From contig JAUTDP010000003.1 of the NCBI GenBank assembly GCA_033439795.1, forward strand, positions 2,170,001 through 2,234,000: 64,000 bases of DNA. Direction: 5' to 3'. Positions 1 to 13,660 of this stretch are shown piece after piece. The translations under genes and the position numbers were made by a program. The notes below the pieces were generated by a model. It saw only the letters and a program-made list of their open reading frames with translations, was not told the origin of the DNA and ran no database searches. This DNA is from Sordaria brevicollis. Its lineage: Eukaryota > Ascomycota > Sordariomycetes > Sordariales > Sordariaceae. Each line of letters opens with the position of its first letter. Positions within the stretch are counted from its first letter, which is position 1.

Positions 1-3000
1 TGTGTCAAAAATCGATCGAATGAATGAAATTGCTTTTGTGCGTGGATATGCTGCGTGCGGGCTGGCTCGTGGTCATGGAAACTGGGCTTTGTGAATAATG
101 ACTGAGAGGAGCGCTTTTTTTTGCTTCCTTGCTGGCTGGCTGGCGGCGCGGCGGCGGGCAATGATGGGGGGACGGAGAAGAATGAGTTGATGGACATAAA
201 ATGGGGAAAGATTGGCCAAGCTAATGCCCATTCATTCGTGACGCTTGTTGGGGGGTGGTGCAGCAAGCAGCAACTCTCCAAATGTCTCCAACCGACGACT
301 TTTAGCTGTTGCAATCTGCAATGCTTCTGCTTCTGCTTCTGCCGCTCTGGACCGCTGGGAAATGGACTTGACCTGTCTTCGTTTTTTTTTTTGTACTGCT
401 CTGCCACCTTCTGTCCCGAATAAGCTCTTTTTTTTTTGCTCTGCTTTTTTCTTGTCAAGCTGTCCTCTTTTTTTTCTTGGTCTTTCTCTCTTGTCTTTTC
501 TTATTCCTCTTCCAGCTTTTTGCTTGCTGTGGTGACCATCCAAAGCCCAAGTGAATGGTTGAGCTCTGGCGAATCACAGCTCAGCATTGAGCCTTGTCCA
601 ACCCGCGTCATACTTCCTCACTGCCCTTGTGGCGACGACACACTGGCAACGAGAGAAAAGAAGTGACGGTCTTTGGGTGACCCAATTCTGTGAATGGGGG
701 AATTGTATGGCTGCAGGCAGGAGCAAGAGGAGCAAAGGGGGAAATGGAGGATGAAGGGTAATTTGGAGGCGTCGGTGCCGACAGCCTTTTCCCATTGCAC
801 CACTGCATGATAATCCCACTCATTCCCATCCTATCCGCCCATTCTCTTCCCGTTGGAGACAGATGTGCATGTGCTGAGGTTGCTGTGTCTTGTCCAGTCT
901 AGCCGACCAGCAGAACGGAGCAGCAGCCGAAGCCGAAGCAGCAATCATATCTCTCTCACAACGGGCAAGTTGGGGGTTGGTTGATTGATGAGGCCGGTGA
1001 GTGCAGTGGCAGCGGGTGATGGTGGCATCAATTTGCATCTTTGTGATGCTGCAGCAAGGCTGGGCAGTCATGATATAACACCAAACCCACACTGGATAGC
1101 TCGGTAGTGATATATGAGAGTAACCAGATGGGGCAGGAAGGCAAAGCAGAGCAGAGCAGAAAAAATGGCAATGAGCAGTGCATGCGATATTTCCAAAAGG
1201 GCACGAATATGATTCGGCTCTGAGGGTTGTTATCGCGCGCAAAAGCGGAAATGGAAAGATCGGTGATGTGTTGCAAGTGAGTGAGAAAAAAAAAAAAATA
1301 GGCGAATGATATGAAAAGGCGCCATTGAGTGATGACAGGGGGATGAGAATGGGGATGGGGATATCGATCAGTAGTTTGGACGATGATGAGAGAAATGCAC
1401 TTACTGGCAGAAATGACCGTGTCAATAACTTTTATCACTTCAAAGTTGCACTCAAGTCCCGAACAACCGGAGCGACGGGCGATATCGATGCGATGTAATG
1501 GTAGGTGATGTGTAGAGGTGACTTGAACGTCTCTGCTCGAATCACAGGGGGAAAAAATGAGGTAGAAAGTAGAGTTGAGGTATTGTTGATGGACAAAGTG
1601 ATGGGCGACGATGGCAGGAACTTGTCGTTGACCTCGATGAAGAGTCGTTGCAAAGTACTCTCCGAGTTCCCAGTGTGCGATCTGCTGCTGGTGCTTGGAG
1701 CCTTGGTTTGCTGGGACCGATGGGAGGGGTCTTGGGTCTTGGGGGGAAAGGGACGCTTGAGGTTTCTTTGTCGACTCGCTGAGGTGCTGATGGACAGGAA
1801 GTACCTCGACGGGGAAAAGAACCTGGAGACGACCTTGACCTCGAATCGAAAAAAGAGAGAGAGAGGGTTGTGCTGGGGAGGGGTGGCTGGGTCTTCTTTG
1901 GAAGCTCTGCCTTCAGTTGGGAGAGGAATTATTTGACTCTAGCGGCAGGCGGGTATTTCGGGTGGGGACGGGAATGGGGATGGGCGGCATACTGCGCTGG
2001 ATGCGGAAAGCTGGTGTTTGTGACTGGGAAAGTGCAAACGCGCGTGAGCAACTTCGATGTGAGACGGGAAGGAAAGAACAAAGTAGAAGAAGTGGGTCAC
2101 CGCCAAGTAATCTCTTGTTAGGTTGCTTCCTTCGTTTTTTTGATCTCGACCGAGCTGTCCGGATTTTCCTGGACCGCGGTGCTTGTTCGGTTCGGTTTGA
2201 CGATGCTGATACTGATAGCTTGCGATAAAAAGGTACATACCTTCTTCGTTGTGGCTTGTCAAAAGCTTCAAATTCCCGGGAGCAGCTGTTTGGAGACCGA
2301 TGGAAGCGGGGATGTTACGAAAAGCTCTATTTTTTTTTTTTCGGAGCCCGTGACCCACGCAATCTGACTGGAATTTGGTCTGCTTTTGGAGATGCCGGAC
2401 CGTTCCTCCCTGTTTGCCGGGCCGTTGGCCGGGATGGAAGGGCAAGAATGGAGGGGTTGCCAGTTGATGAAGTCATGAAAGACTCGGGTACAGACACGGC
2501 ACTGCGACCTCGACAGCTCTCGTCCCTAGTCGAACAAACAAACCCGTCGGCAATTCAATGCAATGCAGTGGTCAATGGCCAGATGAGATGAAATCAAACT
2601 CAATCCGACGTAGTTGATGTCGGATACTCTGAGTGAATGGGAATCGGTTACGTGTAGGTATCGCATCGATTCAAACAAAAATGTCACAGTCATTGAAAAC
2701 GAACATTTCAAGATTTTTGGAGATTACGAACGAAGGCTTGGGCACAGCCTTGATTGGCCAGTTTACTTCTCCAAGCCACCACACGCAGCTCAGCCGGCGG
2801 AATTGTCTTGATTCATCCCATCGCATTTTCGCGTCACCGATATCGATATCTAAAATCCTACCTCGCACTTCCGTCTGGCCCTCCTCACGAAAACAGAGCA
2901 AGCAAGAGGTGTGGTCAGAATACGGATGAATAGGGAAGATGAGGGAACCATCAGGTCAAGTTCTTCATCGCCGTTTTCGAGATCATCAAAGTCCAACGGA

Positions 3001-6000
3001 CGCCAGGGATGAACTGGACCCCTCATCCACCCCTCTTCGGTACGTACCTCCTGCCAAGAACCAAGACCGTGCACAGGCCATTCTGCATCTCTGTGCATCT
3101 CAGACACTGCGGCCAAGAGGAAGTGAAGGAAGTCGCAGCGCTGAGCTGAGAGTCCGGGAGGAAGGAAAGGCTGTTGGGCTGGGAAAGAGCACATGGACGA
3201 TGATGAGGATACCGATAGAGTTTTCTTTGCGAGGGATGGAAATTTTTCATTTCAATCAAATCCAACTCGAGAATCGGTTCTCGAGGTCGCGCGACGCATG
3301 GCCAAGACGCTACATCTACTCAGAGTACCTGGTGGTACCTCTTCGGCCGGTACCTCGTCTCTACCTCTGGCGATAGTGCATACAAGTCACTGCTGCTGTG
3401 GGTTTGCGTCTGAGCTAAAACAAGCAGCCTGGTCTTTGTACCCCACCAGCCCCCAAGAGCTCCTTCTCCTCGACAAATCTTCACACTTTCTTTCGGTTCA
3501 TTGTCCTGTCATTTCGAGACTTCTCAATCAGATTTTCCAGCAATTTTCAATGTCCGAGAGAAATATCGCCATGCCAGTCCTCGTTGCGCAGCAAAGTTTA
3601 ACGGAACTGCCGGCGTATCGGTAAACCAACAGAGTCCTCCCAACCGCAACCATCTCGATCCCTCGAATTTCGTTATCAGACAATCACCAACCGTCACTCG
3701 AAAAGCTTGGTGGTACGATGCACTCTCGCTACATGCAGTTCTTGCGTGTCACCATATCGACTATCGACATTTATATGGACCCTCACCATGGCCGATACAA
3801 CCCAAGACACATCACATGCTAGACTATCACTCATCTTTTACGAGAACCCCAATTCCGCGTCTTTGGGCACAGCGCCAGCTTCGAGCCAGCGTCAAGTCGG
3901 ACCTCAGCCGGTCTTGGAGCTACTTTGATAAAGAACTTCAACGACAGGACACCAGACTTCGCCGGCTGCACCACAGCACCGTTGGACACGCCGACTTCAT
4001 TCCTGTTCTACAAGCGCCACATCTCGAGGGCAGATGTAGGTATACAAAACAAGACACTGCACATCTGGCTACCAGACTGAAACAGGACGTGCAACTCCAC
4101 TCGGCTACCTCAAACCAGAGTATCTACCCGGGTGTTCATGGACTCGATGAATTGCTAGCGGGAGGAATGACAAGCCGCTCCTGGCTATGCCGGCTGGGAA
4201 ATCTCTCCAAGTGCTGCTGAACAAAAGGAAACGTCGAGTGTCGTGCTAGCGTCAGAAACAGCCTCAGCAACAAAAGTATGATGATGGTCGGCACTCGGTG
4301 ACAACACCAGGGTTATGACAAAGTACCGGTACCAGTTCGCAGTCCCGGCGGGCTCATCTAACCCTACCCATGACTTTGGATCTTCCCCACGTTCAAGGTC
4401 CCCACCAACCCTGGTCTTAATTCCGCACCTTGTTGATGAACTTCCACGGTACACACACTGACAAGGTGGGAGTTGTTGCTGTCGAGTATACATGCCATGG
4501 TCCCATACTGTACAGACAACGGTCGTTCCTTCCCCTTTCCCAAATCCGACCCCCAGTCTTGAAAGACCAAGAGGTAGGTACTGCGGTACATGAGGCTCAA
4601 AACATCGCAACTCGAGATCTCCAACGACTACCGTCGAGACATACTCAGAAAAATAAAAACAAAAAGAGGACTACAACATCGTTTATTCTCATACCGGCCG
4701 ACCAGGAATTAATAATGTCACCACTCCATAACTTATTACCACACGTAACAACACCTCTTTCCTGATTTCTGATAATACCTTTCGTCAAATCCCAACATTC
4801 ACTCCATCATAGCCTGTCAGTTGTGTCCCAAACTTGGATGCTACGATACTCATACGAAAAAGAATCCCGACCTTATCCTTCTCTCCGAAAGAAAATGATT
4901 CGAACGCAAGCAGCCAGAGACGGAAAAACTCAGACAGCACGACGAGAAGAACGGACACCGTGACCACCTTGTATCTCGAGGTGGGATCCTGGATAGATTG
5001 ACGTTGAAATTAAGGTTGGTAGAAGAAACGAGGAACCTCGTGACATCGGATGGAAGGAGATATCCCTTGAGAATGGGATGGAAGATTGAATCTGCATATG
5101 ATCCAGCGTGTTTGGCAACGCCATGACCATCACAACGACGTTTGGGCGAAACCCATTTTCAAAGTTTCACCAGAGTTAAAAAAGAGTGGAACAAGCTGAC
5201 CTAGTGTACGACAATCGCTTCCGTTAGTATCCTGGTTCTAGCCTCCTCATATTACCGACTCCACGACTACCGGTAGGAATTGGGCGAAAATGGTTAGTTG
5301 ACATTGCCAAAAGCTCAGCATCTTCAAGTCCACTGGTAACTTCATCCCAGCAGGATTGCTTTTCATTCTCCGTGTGAAGCATCCAAGCCAGCCACTAGGC
5401 AATATCAACAGGAAATGCCCCAAAAACGGATGCTGGATACCTGCGCATACATCCAGCAAAAAGCTCTCGAGCAGCTGCCCAACTGTGTACTTTTAAGCTC
5501 TGGGGAGGTATTTCCAGATATAAATCTTCCACAAGACGCCTTTCAATACTGGAAACCCTCTGACGTGTTTGTCACCTTCTTCAGAATTTCCTATTAAAAC
5601 CAAATTCACCGCAGGTTAAGTGTTTCGATTAATAGAAAGCAGACAGAAACCTGCCGTGCTCGGGACTTTATGGGAAATTTCATGCCAAACGCAAGAAGCC
5701 GTTCAACTGGAGGTCAAACACTGCACCAAGAAGCAAAGTTTTACGTACTTGTTTTGCTCTTTACCACATACTCACGAGCCAACAATGCATTCATGAGAAG
5801 ATTGGAATTTCTCGCTCCGGTTCTGAAACCCTCTTTGGCATCCACTGATGTTTGCAAGGAAGGAGCAGATCCCTAACCGACACTCCAACAGGGAAGAGTG
5901 ACGGACTTTTTGAATTGGAGTCTTGATAGGTGTCAACGGGAAGGAGCGATCGTGGGGGTTCAGCCATCGAGTCCGGAATTCTCTCGCCGATGCTCCACTC

Positions 6001-6575
6001 GGAAGGTGAGATGCTCCTTCCCTCACAGCCAGCTCGATGACACTCATCCAACGGCATCGAAGTTTTGCCCCTTGGTTATCAATATGGCAAGAGCAAGGGA
6101 AACTGGGGCGGGGTTCAAGGGCAAGAAATAACACACGCACACGATGGAATTTCGAGAAAAGAAAAAAAAAGGAGGGAGAAAACTTCGTCGATGACCTCCC
6201 ATTATTGTTTTGGGGCGAGGCTTATCTTGGAACCGCAATACGACGAACATCAACCAAGTAGCAAGACACCAACGCAACGGAATGGGCGCAACGCAATGTG
6301 GTTTCTTAGTATCCAAAAAACCCCACACACACCAAGGCCAGCCGGTATCGCGACAATCAGGGGATAAGAAGGTTGAAGCGCCTGTGAGGCATGCTCAAGT
6401 AAGATATGTTCATTGATATTCAGTCTGTCTCCCATTAACGATGCTTTGATAATGCCCGTTGCTAATCTCAAACCAAAACCAAAAACGCCAACAATGCCAT
6501 ATTGAACAACACACACAACCACATTAACCTTTTCTCCCGTCAGCTGCAACAAAAGGTCAACAATCAAGAACAGTC
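1..6575. other. Long region without a supportable gene
   Basis: I see no recognisable conserved protein in this stretch. It holds T-rich runs (for example near 380-470 and 2330-2340), several GGTACC-type short repeats around 3330-3355, and many short overlapping open frames with biased composition. The longest, 3501-4220 on the plus strand (239 codons), has no recognisable motif. A second short frame starts at 3788 with a good start context and codes 46 residues before a stop. Either could belong to a small lineage-specific gene, but I could not join exons convincingly. The region may be intergenic DNA with long untranslated leaders. Confidence 0.5.
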
Positions 6576-9065
6576 TCAACCAACACTATGAGCCACCTTA
6601 TGCCCCTTACCCCCATTCGCATTCCCATTAACAGCGCCATTGGCCCTCCCGTTCTGACTTCCACTAACCGTCCCATTCCTCCTCACCCCATTTCCATTCA
6701 CACTCCCATTCACACTCCCATTCCTCCCCAAATTCGTCGTCTCCCCCAGTACACCCTCCGTCCGGTCAATCTCCCCCGCCCACCTCCAAACATCCGGCTC
6801 CCCCGCCAACATACACAGCAAATACCGTTCCCAATACCCCACAAGCGGCTCCTCCGCCAGCACCTTTCGATCTGGAAACCTCACCCCCTTCCCAAACTCA
6901 ATCTTCCCCGACCCGGTCCCCGTCTGGACACTCCGTTCGTCGCCAACATATACCCAGCGCCATCTCATCTCCTCCATTTTAACATCGTATAACTTTTCCG
7001 TTGGGTAGACCCTTCCTAGCAGTCTAAGCTCCTTGGGTACGAACGTCGCTAGCGCATCAATCTCTGACTTTGACCAAGCCCAACCGCGCTCTAAACGCCA
7101 GAGTGGACGACCGTCCATACCTTTGAGAAGGGCGGGACAAAGCCAGGGTTCTTTATCATCTGGCGCTAGGCCGCCGCAGGCCAAGCGGATTCGCACCGAA
7201 GAATGAATGGTTTCGCCGGTGGAGAGAAGTGGGTGCGGGGTATCTTGGTTTGTGTCCTCGTCTACTCTGAGAAAGAGACCGGGGCGGCGGACGGTGCGGC
7301 CGGCTAGGGTGGTGATGGATGTTGTTGAGGGGAGACGCAAGGTTCCGAGACCCCAGGGGCGGGCGCCCATCTGGATGAGGGTTGAGGGGGTGGAGGCGAG
7401 TGGGGGGTGGGAGTGTGTGTGGAGGGGGGTGCATTCTGCTATGTCGCGGATTAGGGCGCCGGATTTAGCGGTGATGGAGGGGTGGGAAGGGGGTGGGGGT
7501 GGAAGAGTTGCGGGCGGGCCCAGGGGATGGCGGGTGGGACTTTTATTTGAGATGCCGAAGAGGTGGATTGGGATTTGGCGTGGGAAGGCACTCTGCTGTT
7601 AGAGTGGACAGAGGAGGTTGAACTTCGGGGTGAGGAAGGCGAGGAGGAGGATGGTCGGGATGAGGTTGAGGAGGGTTTACCAATGGTTAGAAGTTTGGAG
7701 ATGGTCGATTTCCCCTTGGTGAGAAGGGACTGAGTGAACGAAGGTGGTGAGTAAGGGAAGGGGTGGGCGGCGGAGTAACGAAGAGAGTCGAGGAAGATAG
7801 AGTGCATCCTTGTGAGGTTGAACTCTACTCCGAGAGTCGAGAGTTGATCGCACATCCCTAGCCCCAGTCAGCATACCCTCCAGCAGAGGAAAAAGGCAAA
7901 GAACTCACAAGCAAGTGTAATATCAGCAATCTGCTGATCATACCACCCTCCACCAACATTCGCATGCGTCCCCGGAAACCAACACTGCTTCAGATTCGTC
8001 TTGCTCCCCGGCATCCTCTCCCATAGCGCTGGACGGAAAGCATAGCGTGGCTCATCAAGCGCCAGCGCCTGGAAAGCATGCTCAACCTTATCCGAGATCT
8101 GGGTATTGGTGAAAGCCCACTGATTAGATGACCCCCTGACTCCAATCACCGGCGCCGGCGGAATTCCCAAAGCGCCAACCGTATCCCAAACACCCAAAGC
8201 CTTAATGGTGATATCCGTCTTGTCGTCTCTGAACTTATCCCTCGTGTACCCCAGCTTGATCAACTTTTCGCGGTAAATCCTCGTCCTTTCCGCTTCCCAC
8301 TCATTCTTGTCTTGGCCCTTCTGCCCCTTGTACTCCGGCAAGTCAGAAACAATAAACTCGGTCTTGTTCCGTGACGGCGTGCCCATGTACATGTAGTCGT
8401 TGAACACCGAATAGAACCGGTCTAAGCCGTCGGGAGTCAGAATGCCAAGGGAAGCAATCATATCGGCTGTGGAACGGGCGGTGAAGGCGCCGCGGGAGAA
8501 GCCGATGAGGAAAATCTCGTCGCCGTCGACGTAGTTGGTGCAGATGAAGTTGTAGACTTCGCGGATGTCCTAGTCCGGGTTAGTACATGGGACGAAAGCC
8601 GATGGGTGAGTGAGAAGGTGAGTCGTACCTGGTCAAGACCCATCCCAAACGCCCCGCCGGTGATGGAATCCAACTTGTTACTTGTCCCTACACCAGGGAC
8701 GTAAGCAATGACTTGGTGAGTACCATCGTAACATGTCCGTCGGAGGACGCGCGAGATGCGGGTGACGTTTGATGGTGGTTCTTCTCTGTTATCTTTCATC
8801 AGTATCTGCTCGGTCCGAAGATGAGATGAAAGCTGGAAACTCACCCCCTCTTCCCCAACGAGTCCATCCACGTCCCATCACAACACACTATGATCCGTTT
8901 CGGCTTCGCTTTTGACCCGCCAGCAGATGTTAGGTTCGGAGTCTCCATCCCTTCGTCATCTCCCTCAAGCGTAATGTAATTTGGCGACGGGGAACGTAGC
9001 GGCTGGTCTTTCTGACCGTGACCGTTCGGTGACAGCCCTCGTCCGTTGAGGTTTTGGTTCGCCAT
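6576..9065 (-). CDS. DUF2235 (Tle1-like) alpha/beta-hydrolase domain protein
   Basis: This is a predicted intracellular hydrolase of the DUF2235 family, which is related to the catalytic domain of Tle1-type phospholipases; the substrate is unknown. The start at 9065 opens with MANQNLNG, and no signal peptide is visible. Exons by eye are 9065-8845, 8785-8629, 8569-7909, 7857-7681 and about 7438-6576, giving about 692 residues. Family signatures are IIVCCDGTW near residue 58, the nucleophile elbow GFSRGAFTAR in exon 3, VWDTVGALG, and FPGTHANVGGGW, which supplies the usual Asp and His. Splicing at 7909/7857 restores LAWMCDQL, as expected for the family. The C-terminal part (MGARPWGLG onward) is in a different frame, and a 242-base intron at 7439-7680 would restore it. 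The tail is rich in Asn-Gly repeats. The family call is firm; the last intron is uncertain. Confidence 0.85.
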
Positions 9066-11121
9066 TATGAAAAGTAGTCGTTTGTCGTTCTCAACCCAGA
9101 CAAAGGGGGCAATGTCTCGACTTCCAGGATGTGAACAAGCTTCTTTAAGCTTCCAGGTTTTTGCAAACAAGCTCGCGGACCGTCCCGACTCTTTATGTGA
9201 ACCCCCACTCTCCGAAGGTACTCAGTTACTCAGAGTGATGTATGTATGATGTATGACGAAAGTGAGTAAGGGAAGTTCGGTGTAGAGTTATCGTTTCGTC
9301 GGTTCGGTATTTCGTTAGACACAGCACAGCCTGTTGTCATGCCTGGTTGTCCAGTCGGATGAAACCCCCAAAATCCCAGACAGACAGGACAGAAGAGCGT
9401 CAGACCGCTGCTGGAGAGAAACACCGCTAGAATCGTGGTTGTTCGGTTCAAGGCGTTGCTGGAAGATCTACGGTGCATCAAAACGGCGCTAGGCTCAGAT
9501 ATATGGAATATCATAGGCTGAACGCCGCTGCGGTGATGGATCCCTCTCAGCGTCACGGCGGGCACGGCGGTGGTGGTGAATCCTTGGCAGGGCTTGGTTC
9601 TTCAGTTCTTGAGTGTCGTGCTTGCCGACTTGTCAACGCGGACGCAGCTCCGTGGAAAGTGCGGCTGTTCCGTCTTTGCGAACTTTCACATCCGAGGAAG
9701 GTTCGAAGATGCAAACAGTATTGGTTGGAAAACTGCGTCCTGCTGGCGTTCGTGTCCCGTCCTGGCAGTTCGTTGAGTCCCGTCCCCTTTTGGTGCAGAT
9801 CCGGATTCTGACTGGATTGGATCATGTGGCGGGCATAGCCGCAGCGCCGCTTCTCACAAGTTTCCCATCTTGGCGCAATAAAAGTCTTCAGCCTCAGAGC
9901 CTTGCTCACAAATCTCACCCCCTTCCCTTCCCGTTGACAACATTTTGCGGATCGCTCTTTCCCGCTTGTGAGTTGTGAGTGTGCCTGGAGTGTGATGAGG
10001 GTGGTGGTGGTGAGGAAAACAGGCGGGCAAGGCAGGTGCGACCCCATAGAGGTAGTGTTTCCCCAGTCTCCAGTCTTACGGCTTGGCGTTGCGTTGGTGG
10101 TCGATTTGCGGAAGGAAGGAGTGCGCGATGACAACGACAACTCGGATCTCACGATACCTCGATTCCCGTTACTCGGCAACCATTTGCCGTCCATCGACTC
10201 CATCCAGATGTTGTTGAATGGTTACAATTTTACCGAGTTCATCAACCACAACGAAGAAAAAAGGGTTCAACCGCTCCCGCTGTCCCTGCCAGTACTCCCT
10301 CCCGTAGGTGACAGATCACAGGGCTTCACCAACGCGGGGAAAATGGGGGTCTTGAGGAGGACAGAAAATCCAACCAAGACATGCCATTGCCAAACTCCGA
10401 GACTTCATTCAACCCTTTGTGCTTCACACCACTTTCCCGCTGTCTTTGTACCACGTGCAGAGTTGATGAATCCCAGAAATTGCGGAGTGCATTGCAGCCC
10501 ACCATCATCATTCATCGGCTCCCAGGACTTGGGGATGCCAGGAACCAACTGCACCTACCCTCCCGCACACCCTCTCTTCCCGATTTGTTGAGTCCGAGCC
10601 ATTCAAACAGTCATGCTCGCAGCTTTTCCGTTTGATATCGTTAGCGAGGCTCGGTCTAGGTGACTTCAATTTTTTACAGTGATGGAAGTCCTCGCACTTC
10701 CCGCTCTTCGTACAACGTGACCGGACCTTGTCGAGCGGATCTTGTCCTGTCTGGTATCACCGACAATAATACACATAGTAAGCAAGATGCACAGCACAGC
10801 TCAGCAACATGCAAGACAGAACACTGCACGGGCTCTGCAAAGCTCTGCGGCACTGCCCTTCACTTTCCTTGCTTTCAAACGGGGATACCGCATTTGGTCA
10901 ACAAAATCGACTGGGATTTACACTATGGTATAGTATGGCTTCATTCATTTGATCCTCGTACGTACTGGGTGTAATCCCATCCCGAATCCGGTATCACTTT
11001 TCCCAACCAAAAAATACCAGCCCCGTTTGTTCCTACCTCGCCTTCTTTTAGCAAGAGGCTAACATGATTCAGATACAAAAGGTTGTCCTGAGCCTATCGC
11101 GCCTAGAGCGTGATAAAGTAC
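9066..11121. other. Intergenic region
   Basis: This lies between the start of the DUF2235 gene and the MITE at 11,127. Several overlapping open frames occur (for example 9553-10203 minus and 9968-10591 plus), but none has a recognisable motif or consistent splice sites. It probably holds the promoter of the DUF2235 gene. Confidence 0.5.
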
Positions 11122-11537
11122 CCTAGACCGTGTTTGTTCTCAAAACGTGGCAGTATAGAAATGCCGCAGTATAGATCCTTATACAAGGCTGGCCCAGATT
11201 TATCCTCATGCACAGTACGGCCTTTTGCACCCCCTTTTCAATTTTTTTATTGTTAGTGGTCTTTAGGCCTTGTGCGCTGAAGGATGCGCTGAAGGAGCAT
11301 GTCGCGGCGGCCATACTGCAGATATACATGCTCAAGGGCATGTATATGTTATACTGCGCTGAGGGGAAAAGTTACCATATATAACCCTAACCCGGGCAAA
11401 GTTATCTGGAGGGGGTTCAGATTTCAAATCTATACTGCTTTGGAAACAAATGCGGCCATTTCTATACTGTTACAGTATAGATTGCGCAGTATGGAGGCTT
11501 CTATACTGCCACGTTTTGAGAACAAACACGGTCCTAG
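11122..11537. repeat. MITE with terminal inverted repeats and subterminal repeats
   Basis: The element is 406 bp (11,127-11,532) and is bounded by a near-perfect 34-bp inverted repeat. The left end begins ACCGTGTTTGTTCTC and the right end is its reverse complement. It is flanked by CCTAG on both sides (11,122-11,126 and 11,533-11,537). The same junction can also be read as a 3-bp CTA duplication with a TIR one base longer. CAGTATAGA-type motifs recur in both orientations just inside the ends, as expected for transposase-binding subterminal repeats. It has no coding capacity. The superfamily cannot be fixed from the ends alone. Confidence 0.85.
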
Positions 11538-11715
11538 ACAGCTGAATGCGCCGGTCGGGTCCTATTAGGACAGACACAGGAACGGCCTGGGTGGTAATAC
11601 AGTGGTGGACTTTCAGCCCGGATGGATACCTACGTCCACCGCTCTTGAGAAATTCCTCATGGCTCAGATTCGCCATGCGGCTAACAGGTCTGCTTCCCTA
11701 AAAATACGACCACTC

Positions 11716-13660
11716 TCAACGATTGGCAACCGCTGGCGGATAATCAGGAGGGCCAGTCAGATATTCCTTCATCGCCTTGATAGACGGCGCAAAGAAGTAT
11801 TCACCACCTCGTGGGATCACCCAGCGGTCGAGTCCCATACGCGCCTCGGTAGGCTCCTTGCCATCAGGCAGACCGATAGAGCGAGGCGGGTGGTGAGCCA
11901 GCCTCTGGCCCACAATGGCATCGATACCCGGACCGTGCTCGCCAACAAAATTCGACTTGCGGTCCGGGAAGTGATGGTTGCTGGCCCAGCGCGTGGTCAA
12001 AAAGTTGAACCCGTTGCGGATGTCGCTCTGGTAGCACACAAACATCAGGCCGCGCGCGTTCTCGTCGTCGGACTTCTGCGCGGCCTTTTCCTCGGGCGTC
12101 ACCTCGCCGCCGTAGGAGATGCCGCGGCGGATGATGACGGCGTGGTCGTCTTCCAGGTCGCCGCGGGGCCGCATCTTGCGGATGTGAGCGGCAAAGGGGC
12201 ATCGGTCGTGCTTGTTGGTGGGGCGGAAGTCGAAGTTGTTGGATTGGAAAAGGCTTGGGTCTTTGTCGTCGTGGGGGCTCTCGTCGACGGGGGTTCCTAA
12301 TTGTGACGAGAATGGTGATGAGCAAAATGACGGGAGCTTTGGTAACTTGGATGGATTGACATAACTTACCGTTCCTCCATCTGCCCATCAGATACGCTGC
12401 GAGCTTTTCCTTTGGGTTATCGGAGTTCGCAGTGAACGGTGCATTGTGTTTGTTGTCTTCGAGCCACTTCTCAAACTCAGGGACGAGCTGTTGAAGCTCA
12501 CGGATCACGAGGAAACTGCCGTCCTCGGCCCATTCCGGCTGGTTCATATCGTCGCCCTCGTGTCTGGCGAAGATCAATCTGCAATCCGAATAGGTACCCT
12601 TTGTCAGTCCCGATAATCAATTACCGAAGAGAAGGCTCCGGAAAACACCTTACCCTGACTTGACAGCCTTTGGCTCTTTGCCCTTGGGCGTCACTTCATC
12701 CAATCCCTCAATCACGGGCTGGCTAATGCCGTCCTCGTACCCGAAGCTGAAAATCACAGTCAGTCAGTCCGTGCTGATATCACCAATCATAACTGCCTGT
12801 ACAAAAAGCAGACAGACTCACTGTTCTTTGCCCTTTTCAGGGCGAGTTCGACCCTGGCTGATCAGTGGGAACTCCAGGACGGGATCATTGCTGATCCGAA
12901 CGATATCAGCATCACCACTGTCGAGCTCCCCCAGCTCCTTGGTGAAGTGTTCCTTGACGCGATGGACCCTGTACTTCAGGTCCTCCTCGCGACTCGCCGT
13001 TACCATCAGCACGCCGTCAATCAGCCGCTTTCCCGCCTCAGTCGGCTTGAACTCTTTTCGAAGTTCTACCGGCTCGTCCCAGCCCTCGCCCACTAGGTCG
13101 TCGTACATGCCCTTGCTGAACAAGCCGCCGCGGAGCTGGTTCTTCTTGAAGATCTTGGATAGATCTCTGTCCCTCTTGACGGTGGCTTCGTTGAAGGTGA
13201 ATTTTCCCAGCTAATGTTAATGATCAGTTAGCGAGAGGCTCTCTAGCACGGCGCTTTTGGCTAGAGGTACGTATGACTTACAGCTGCTAGACCAGTCGAA
13301 GCAAAGGCAATGTTGACGCCTGGCAAGGGCTGAATTTTGGCCGGGACACCCTGCTTCCGAGCCTGCGTCTTTGCCTCTAGGATCTTGTTCTTCATCTCAC
13401 AAGCATCTTGGGCGGTGGTGATACCGCCGGCCTCGACGAAGGATTTGAGTCGCGTCTTGAACTCATCTGGCTTCCTGATCTTGAAGAATAGAAAAGTCTG
13501 GAACCTTTTTGGCAGGCCGGGCCTATATGGTAAGGTAAATGGGAATAAAGGATCAGCAAACATTCATGGCATCTCATCTCAAAAGAAATGTGCAGTCTAT
13601 AGAGCGAGAGACTTACCAGATGTCACCCTGGATGTTGGCTTTCCTCGCTACCCAACTCAT
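11716..13660 (-). CDS. DyP-type (dye-decolorizing) heme peroxidase
   Basis: This is a heme peroxidase of the DyP superfamily, which oxidises dyes and aromatic substrates with hydrogen peroxide. The spliced model has six exons (13660-13617, 13522-13282, 13210-12822, 12746-12654, 12578-12370, 12296-11716), all GT-AG and in phase, giving 518 residues. The start MSWVARKANIQGDIWPGLP fits the family N-terminus and has a CACC context. Diagnostic features are the GXXDG motif as GYEDG near residues 227-231 with catalytic Asp230, the proximal heme His near 363 in CPFAAHIRK, and the distal Arg near 383 in IIRRGISYG. The C-terminus has the typical WVIPRGGEYFFAPS. No signal peptide is visible, so an intracellular location is inferred. 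The length fits fungal class-V/C DyPs of about 450-530 residues. Confidence 0.93.

Noticed and set aside
3501..4220. 239-codon plus-strand frame
   Set aside because: No recognisable motif, biased composition and no splice or context support; mentioned only within the region entry.
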